A stretch of DNA of 64,000 bases, from assembly GCA_022747635.1 (NCBI GenBank), contig JAKTNV010000006.1:67108590-67172589 (forward strand). Reading direction: 5' to 3'. The notes beneath the pieces are model-generated. The model searched no databases. It was not told the DNA's origin and saw nothing but the letters and a program-made list of their open reading frames with translations. This stretch comes from Hetaerina americana (lineage: Eukaryota > Arthropoda > Insecta > Odonata > Calopterygidae). The position numbers and the translations under genes were made by a program. The stretch's first letter is position 1, and each line of letters starts with the position of its first letter. Positions 58,365 to 64,000 of the stretch are shown in pieces.

Positions 58365-58545
58365 AACAATTTTAGAGTGTAAAAATCATTCGCCTTGACC
58401 GGAATACGTTCGTTCGTATCCCGGTCAAGGCGAATGATTTTTACACTCTGAAATTGTTTCATTATAATGCACCTTTAGCGGATGTCTCCGTTGAAAGTTA
58501 TAACTGTGGTATCTCCCGCAGTTTATTGAAATTAGAGAGATTTAT
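58365..58545 (+). mobile_element. Palindromic copy of the caaggcgaatg SINE family centred on the tRNA T-arm
   Basis: 44-bp arms (58365-58408 and 58415-58458) differ at two bases. Each arm contains taaaaatcattcgccttgac, which is the head-to-body junction. The 6-bp turn, ttcgtt, lies where the T-loop would be. On the right the body continues (gcggatgtctccgttgaaag, ctcccgcag) to about 58530. Two 3' halves of the element are therefore joined head to head. Confidence 0.8.
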
Positions 58546-58559
58546 TATGACGTGCTTTT

Positions 58560-60290
58560 TGACTCCATGGGCCACTATTGGGAGGAAGACCTTTCGTGCG
58601 AGTATTTTATCGGCGATGGCTCAGTGAGCCGAAATACACGTCGTAATTAATACTGTTATTTAATGGAGTGAAATATTTTTAATTCCTAATGATGGATTTT
58701 TTCTATTGCATCAAATCTCAAACTAAACCTTAATATTTAACTTGCTACAGTGAACACAAGCTACTTTAAAGTCAACGTTTAATGAAAGATATTGAGAAAC
58801 ATGATTTTTGGTCTGGAAAATTTGGAAATGACAGTAAACACTGAAATCAGCAGTAATCCTGGCTGTAGGAATAGATAATAAGGATATTAAAAACTGAAAA
58901 CAGTTAATATGTCTGGACCAGAGAACCAATGGAAGACCTGAAATACATTAATTTGAAATTTACATTCATTGTCAATTTTTAACAAGCTCAATGGTTACTA
59001 TTTCATCAGTTTGAAACGAATTCATGTGGAAACCTAGTTACCATCACCACACATTGGCGCTGGTTCCATTAACAGTAAGACAGATCAGTCTCCAAGACCG
59101 AGACCGACGGAAAAAACTTGAACGAAAACTGACGATCTATGAATATTGCTGCTTGGGTTAATCTAATGTTACTCGACGAGGGTAAAATTGATCGTGCGGA
59201 TCCCCATATACCTGTTCATGCAAGCGCCGTTACGAAATTCGGAACTCACCCCTTCATGAAAGGTAAGCACCATAATCACCACGGGGAGATTATTTAGATT
59301 AAAATTTCGGGCAGTCTTAATATTGTGTATAAACTCCGACCGGAATGACGCACACGATCAAATTTGACGTTCGTCTCATTGAGAGTGACGACGGAACAAA
59401 TGGAGCCACGTTAGAAATCAATCAGAGCATCGTGCCGTGCACCGAGCGTCAGCCGCACCGAATTCGCCATCGATCGCGGAGCTGGGGGGGGGGTCGAGGA
59501 AGAGAGTGGGATGGGGGTAGGAGGTGAGGGAGGAGTATGGACGCGGGCAAAGGAGGAAGGAGACGCAGGGCTCAGAAGTGCGGGGCACATGAATGCGGTG
59601 CTGAGGAAGATTTAAGTAACCGCGAGGAAGCGAAGGACTACTCGAATTCCTGAGACATTATTCTAGCATCGCATTTAAACACCGTTTATGGATGGTTTTT
59701 CATAGCTCAGATGCAGAGGTCACTCCGAGAGAATGCACGCCCTTCTGCACTTGGACTTCTTATATTCAAGGTAGCGGTGGGAACCCGTTTCTTCCCCTAT
59801 GCCATGCTGTGCATTCTTCCACATATTTTGGCCATGCAAACAATTACATCACTTGGATTTTGACTATGGGTGACCAGTGACATTATCTAGCCGTAAACAT
59901 TTGACTCTAATTTTCACAACCGAACGATTAAAAAAAACAAGAAAAGACAATACTTTAAAGATTCCTGACTGGTTGGTAAATACAATTACAATCTGAATTG
60001 TATATAGGTGGCGCAATTGTTTTTGTAATGGCTAGAAATGTCTATAAAAGGTAATGCTTCTATGATCATCACCTCCGACACATCAATTGACTATGCTAGT
60101 GGTCCCCAATCCCCTCTGATCACGTCCTAATAAAGGATTGCAGGTAGTTCCTGAGAGTAATTTCAACTATGACAGTTGCGATGATTAATTTCACGGTTCG
60201 CCGGGTCGGGAAAAATATTGGGACTCCTAGTAACTATCAAAGAGGGACAGGAAACATTATTGGTACGACCTTACTGAATTATCGTTTCTA
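58560..60290. other. Unrecognised DNA with a small GC-rich patch
   Basis: A G-rich stretch at 59440-59600 is open in one frame without a domain. The rest is AT-rich and unrecognised. Confidence 0.35.
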
Positions 60291-60297
60291 ATAAGTA

Positions 60298-60373
60298 CAA
60301 GGTGCGGCAACATAACTTCTTTTTTTGAAAGCGTTTTACGTTTGAAAAATGGAAGCTATGTTGTTGCACCCTG
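60298..60373. mobile_element. Tiny foldback MITE, copy 2
   Basis: 76 bp. The ends caaggtgcggcaacataac / gttgttgcaccctg are inverted repeats with a few mismatches, flanked by TA at 60296-60297 and 60374-60375. It is related to 1217-1289. The right TA is also the left target TA of the mariner next to it. Confidence 0.65.
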
Positions 60374-60375
60374 TA

Positions 60376-61707
60376 CTACCTTGATCAAAAAGTTCCCGGA
60401 ATAACCACCGTGTGGCGCTCCCATCGTTCCGATTTGAGTTCTGTTTTTTTTGTTAAATTGGTACATCTGTTGTTGATATTCCCTTTAAATCTTAGTGTCA
60501 TAACTTGACATTTGCAAAAGTTACGTAGCCAAGAGTACATCTATCTCTGTGTGTTTTGGCGATTTTTTACAATTTCAGAAATGGATTTAAATTTGCAACA
60601 ACGAACTTGTATTAAATTTTGCGTAAAAAACGGACTTAGTGGCGCACGGACGTTGGAAATGTTGGAAAAGTGTTTCGGCAACGATTCTCTAAAAAAAACG
60701 GTCGTTTACCAGTGGCACGAGCGGTTCAGAAGTGGTCGTGAGTCAATCGAAGATGATGAACGCAGTGGCAGACCATCGACATCGAAAGTCGGTGAAAAAA
60801 TTGATAAAGTAAAAGAAATGTTGGTCAATAACCGCAAATTAACCATCAGAGAAATAGCGGAGGACTTGAACATTGCCTATGGATCCGCCCAAGACATTGT
60901 GGTTAATGATTTGGGTTTCCGTCGTGTAGCAGCAAAGTTGGTGCCAAAAGACCTCAATTTCATGCAAAAAAGAGACCGTGTTGACGTCGCAAAAGACATG
61001 ATTTGCGAGGCTGAATCCGATCCCACATTCATCAAAAGGATCATTACTGGAGACGAGACGTGGGTTTATGAGTACGACACGCAATCCAGACATCAGGCAA
61101 GTGAATGGCGTTCACCAAATGAGCCGAGACCAAAAAAACCACGTCGTTTTCAGTCAAAAAAGAAGGCAATGCTGACGGTTTTCATGGATTACAACGGTGT
61201 AGTGCATCATGAATTTTTGCCAGAAGGCCAGACAGTAAACAAAGAGTATTATTTGGGCGTTATGAGACGTTTGCGTGAAGCAATTCGCCGAAAGAGACCA
61301 GAAATGTGGGCAGAAAACTCGTGGATTTTGCACCATGATAACGCACCGTCGCACAGTGCTATCATTATTCGTAATTTTTTGACGAAAAATGCAACAAATA
61401 CCATCCAACAGCCACCGAATTCACCTGATTTGGCTCCCTGTGACTTCTTTCTGTTCAATCGAGTTAAAAAACCATTACGGGGAACGCGTTTTAGCAGCCG
61501 AGAGGAAGTAATGGAAAAATCGCAGGAAGCACTGATGGACATACCGAAAACCGAATATAAAAAATGTTTCGAGGATTGGATCAAGCGCTGGCATAAGTGT
61601 GTTGCAGTCGATGGGGATTACTTTGAAGGGGACAATATAGATTTAGATGAATAAACTTGTATTTTTAATTTTCTGAATAAATTCCGGGAACTTTTTGATC
61701 AAGGTAG
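60376..61707 (+). mobile_element. Full-length mariner transposon
   Basis: 1332 bp with perfect 27-bp terminal inverted repeats (60376-60402 and 61681-61707, ctaccttgatcaaaaagttc...). The TA target duplication is at 60374-60375 and 61708-61709. It has one uninterrupted transposase frame. Length, ends and coding region are all as expected for a complete element. It appears to have integrated into the TA at the edge of the adjacent MITE. Confidence 0.95.
60581..61654 (+). CDS. Mariner transposase (DD34D), apparently intact
   Basis: 357 residues. The frame is open upstream to 60512, but MDLNLQQRTCIKFCVKNG is the normal mariner N-terminus, so 60581 is chosen. It has an N-terminal paired helix-turn-helix (about residues 5-110, with DDERSGRPS between the two halves), the linker LVPKDL (mariner WVPHEL), then the RNase-H-like catalytic domain. 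Catalytic aspartates are D158 (ITGDETWVYEYD), D253 (HHDNAPSH) and D288 (SPDLAPCDFFLF), with 34 residues between the last two. It ends GDYFEGDNIDLDE. The enzyme excises and reinserts the element at TA. No frameshift, stop or missing key residue is seen, so activity is possible but untested. Confidence 0.95.
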   Translation: MDLNLQQRTCIKFCVKNGLSGARTLEMLEKCFGNDSLKKTVVYQWHERFRSGRESIEDDERSGRPSTSKVGEKIDKVKEMLVNNRKLTIREIAEDLNIAYGSAQDIVVNDLGFRRVAAKLVPKDLNFMQKRDRVDVAKDMICEAESDPTFIKRIITGDETWVYEYDTQSRHQASEWRSPNEPRPKKPRRFQSKKKAMLTVFMDYNGVVHHEFLPEGQTVNKEYYLGVMRRLREAIRRKRPEMWAENSWILHHDNAPSHSAIIIRNFLTKNATNTIQQPPNSPDLAPCDFFLFNRVKKPLRGTRFSSREEVMEKSQEALMDIPKTEYKKCFEDWIKRWHKCVAVDGDYFEGDNIDLDE

Positions 61708-61789
61708 TATTTTAACTAAAAAGTTTAGCCTTCATAAACAATAATTTCGACTAGTCAACAATATGGCTTTTAATTTACTGATATTTTTA

Positions 61790-62128
61790 GTAGTAGTAGT
61801 AGTATTTAGGGGAGGCGACCGGCAGCTGAGGTCATTTGCGCCATAGGGGATGGACAGGAAAGGATGAAGGGTGGAGAGAAACCCGGCGTCGGCATTAGCC
61901 TACACTTAACGAAAGGCGCCAAGGGGTCCGCAGCTTAACGTCCTATCCGACGGACGGCGTACTCACTCACTCAAGAGCCCTCCACAAAGCACCGAAAGTA
62001 GGGATCGAGACACCTCTGTAAAATGTACCTCTGTACACCGCCGGGATTTGAACCCGGGCCCTCTGGGTGGGAAACCAGTATGATAGCCACCGCGCCATCT
62101 CGATCCCCTTTTACCTGATCGATCGATC
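61790..62128 (-). mobile_element. tRNA-headed SINE with (TAC)n 3' tail
   Basis: On the minus strand the tRNA-like head (about 62108 to 62035) has gatggcgcggtggctatcat and B-box gggttcaaatcccggcgg. The body includes ccgtccgtcggataggacgt and ggcgcctttcgttaagtgta, and ends in a tac repeat (the + strand gtagtagtagtagta at 61790-61805). Flanks ctgatattttta (61778-61789) and ctgatcttttta (62129-62140) match at 11 of 12 bases, a likely target duplication. Confidence 0.75.
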
Positions 62129-62144
62129 CTGATCTTTTTAAAAC

Positions 62145-63840
62145 TAATATTACAGTAATAGTAATTAGATTGGAAGATATTGATGCAACCGATGTAAGTG
62201 TAGCTACGTTTAAGCTATGAGAATTTGGTATAATTATGTATATATTTCCAATTCCAAACTAAAAGGGGTAAGTTTCTGAAAATGTTTCTAGTAAACTGAA
62301 CTAGAATTGCACTAGACAAAGGTTTACTGGAATTCAACGACTGAAACTTAAACCTAGTGTGACCGTCCAGTATCCTATTCCCATCAATACTCCGAATGAT
62401 TAAGTACGGTAATAATGTAGAAGACCCTAATATTATAAAAATTCATTACATTGTGAATTAAGATCGTCAGCATGCAGAAACGGAAGAAACATTAATGAGA
62501 TTTAATTACTCTTAAAAGAAACTCCTGCCAGAATATTTTTCATTCGTGCATACAGCATAGTTTAATGAACTAGTATGAAATTAGACTGCAAAATAACCAT
62601 ATAAAAAACATACTTGTTAATATTTATTTATGTTATGTTTATTAACACTTGTCTTTGAAATATATAATCACTCATCCTGCAATACTTTTTCATGGCTCGT
62701 ACATTTTATTCCGCCTAATCTCGGTAAATACCACTCAAGGGACGTCAGCCATAAAAAAGTTAAGTGGGTGGAAGAACCAGGATTACAAATATTTAGAAAA
62801 GTAGATTCAAGTATCACATTTGACCTTATTCCCTTGCATCAGTTCAAATCGAAATGATGGCACGTACGGGAAATGCTCAAATATTCTTTCAAACATTACT
62901 CGTGCATCGACACTAATAGCAGAATACTCTTTCGGCTTAAAAGGAACCGTCTATTCTTCAGAATATCTAAAGGATCAGGAGCCTATGGAAGTTCATTGAA
63001 TTATTTAGTCCCCTAAAGGTGGGTTTGGACACGTTTCCTTTTAAATATCCTGGATGTGGTGAATACATTTACGTTATAGTGCATTCTACCAAACTTTTCA
63101 ATGGATAGCAATTGCAACGCTGAATTCATCAATATCAATGTGTTTAACAATTACTCCTGCGATTTTCTTTAGGCTATTTTATTCCTGTGTTAAATTCCTC
63201 TAAAGTTTTGCCTTTATTTTAATCAGTCATAGTATATTATAATTAGGTAGCAAAAATTAAAAAAAAATGAACCGGTTCTTGAAAACTTTCGCAGCGGATA
63301 AGCTGTTTTGGTTGCCAATTTTTAGCGGCGTTTCACTAGCGTTACCTTCTTCGTCGCCTGATACTGAAGTCCATGAAATAACTTAATGTGCTGTTAAGAT
63401 ATGAATTACATCGCAAAACAGTCAAGAGGAGTGGAGCAGTGTCAACACCCAGCGAAATAACTTCATAATGGAATGGCAAAAAAGGAGAGACGAACACCGC
63501 AGCGAAGTGAGGGACGGGGAGGGAGAAATGGGTCGGCAAGGAGGGACTGTTTGCCGGTGGGCTACGTGCTCACGGTCTAACCGGAAAATACGGGTCAGAA
63601 AACTCCGGGTTTCCTCTTTTGTAGTCGCCAACACGTGAGATCGCCTTACAAATCTATCCTTCCTTCTGTTATTTGAGAATTTAAGCTATGTCGCAATTCT
63701 TTCGAGTATACGGAACCAAGGCATTATCCATTTACTATCGAGGACAGACACTTAAATTTTCATCGAGAAAGGAAGGGCCGACTTGGACGACGATACCATA
63801 TACTAATGGCTATTGGGTGAAAACTATGTCAGATAAACGT
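62145..63840. other. Unrecognised intergenic DNA
   Basis: Mostly AT-rich; 63420-63610 is somewhat GC-richer. No gene or repeat recognised. Confidence 0.4.
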
Positions 63841-63846
63841 ATAAAG

Positions 63847-64000
63847 ATATATAAACCATAAGAAATATGGTTTCCCAGGAATATCTGGTACCCGAAAAAT
63901 CACATAATAGGAGCTGCAGGGGCCCAGAGTGCCTTGCCCGGGAATTGAACCCGGGACCTTCCGGTCAGTAGTCCAACACTCTACCCCTGAACTACCGCGA
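63847..64000 (-). mobile_element. tRNA-headed SINE, second copy, cut by the window end
   Basis: Reverse complement of the 8466-8744 family: head tcgcggtagttcaggggtag with B-box gggttcaattcccggg, then ctgcagctcc, gtgatttttcgggtaccag and attcctgggaaaccata. The body stops after the ggaaaccata block, so the copy is 3'-truncated. The very start of the head may lie beyond the window. Confidence 0.8.

Noticed and set aside
59345..59527. 60-codon frame in the GC patch at 59.4 kb
   Set aside because: Starts well in context but has no domain and ends in a Gly/Arg low-complexity run.

Overview
The window looks like AT-rich, repeat-laden nuclear DNA from an arthropod, probably an insect with a large genome. 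The evidence is a FoxQ2-class forkhead gene of arthropod type, DD34D mariner transposons, Penelope-like, CR1/L2-like, RTE/jockey-like and L1/Tx1-like retroelement debris, several tRNA-headed SINE families and long (TA)n tracts. There is no sign of bacterial organisation. The exact taxon cannot be read from the sequence. Family names below rest on motif recognition by eye, because no search was run.

Only one host protein-coding gene can be supported: an uninterrupted forkhead (foxQ2-type) reading frame on the + strand at 44121-45428. It sits in a GC-rich island (about 43.2-45.4 kb) with GC-box and CCAAT-like sequences upstream and candidate polyadenylation signals downstream. A second GC- and GA-rich island lies 2-4 kb upstream (40.4-42.1 kb). 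The gene is bracketed by two almost identical 753-bp mariner-derived elements in opposite orientation (37747-38499 and 49891-50643).

Layout: 0-1.3 kb, Penelope-like fragment with a nested 108-bp insertion and a tiny foldback MITE. 1.3-14 kb, mostly unrecognised AT-rich DNA with SINEs at 2.4 and 8.0-8.7 kb and GC islands at 5.7 and 9.1 kb. 15.4-15.7 kb, a 156-bp-arm near-spacerless palindrome. 17-20.7 kb, GC island, LINE scraps and an inverted cluster of one tRNA-headed SINE. 21-26.3 kb, degraded CR1/L2-like LINE copies on both strands. 26.3-31.4 kb, (TA)n, a SINE palindrome, a degraded L1/Tx1-like LINE, a Penelope 3' fragment and a foldback element. 33.1-33.7 kb, 5'-truncated mariner. 37.7-50.7 kb, the MITE-bracketed foxQ2 segment. 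50.7-60 kb, mostly unrecognised, with two more palindromic copies of the tRNA-headed SINE and a LINE reverse-transcriptase tail. 60.3-62.1 kb, a MITE, an intact-looking full-length mariner and a SINE. 63.85 kb to the end, a SINE cut by the window edge.

The most unusual signal is structural. The same tRNA-headed SINE-like family recurs as head-to-head inverted or palindromic copies, with the turn-around inside or beside the tRNA-like head. A separate, apparently perfect 156-bp inverted duplication is also present. The MITE pair around foxQ2 has kept an open frame for only the DNA-binding half of a transposase.
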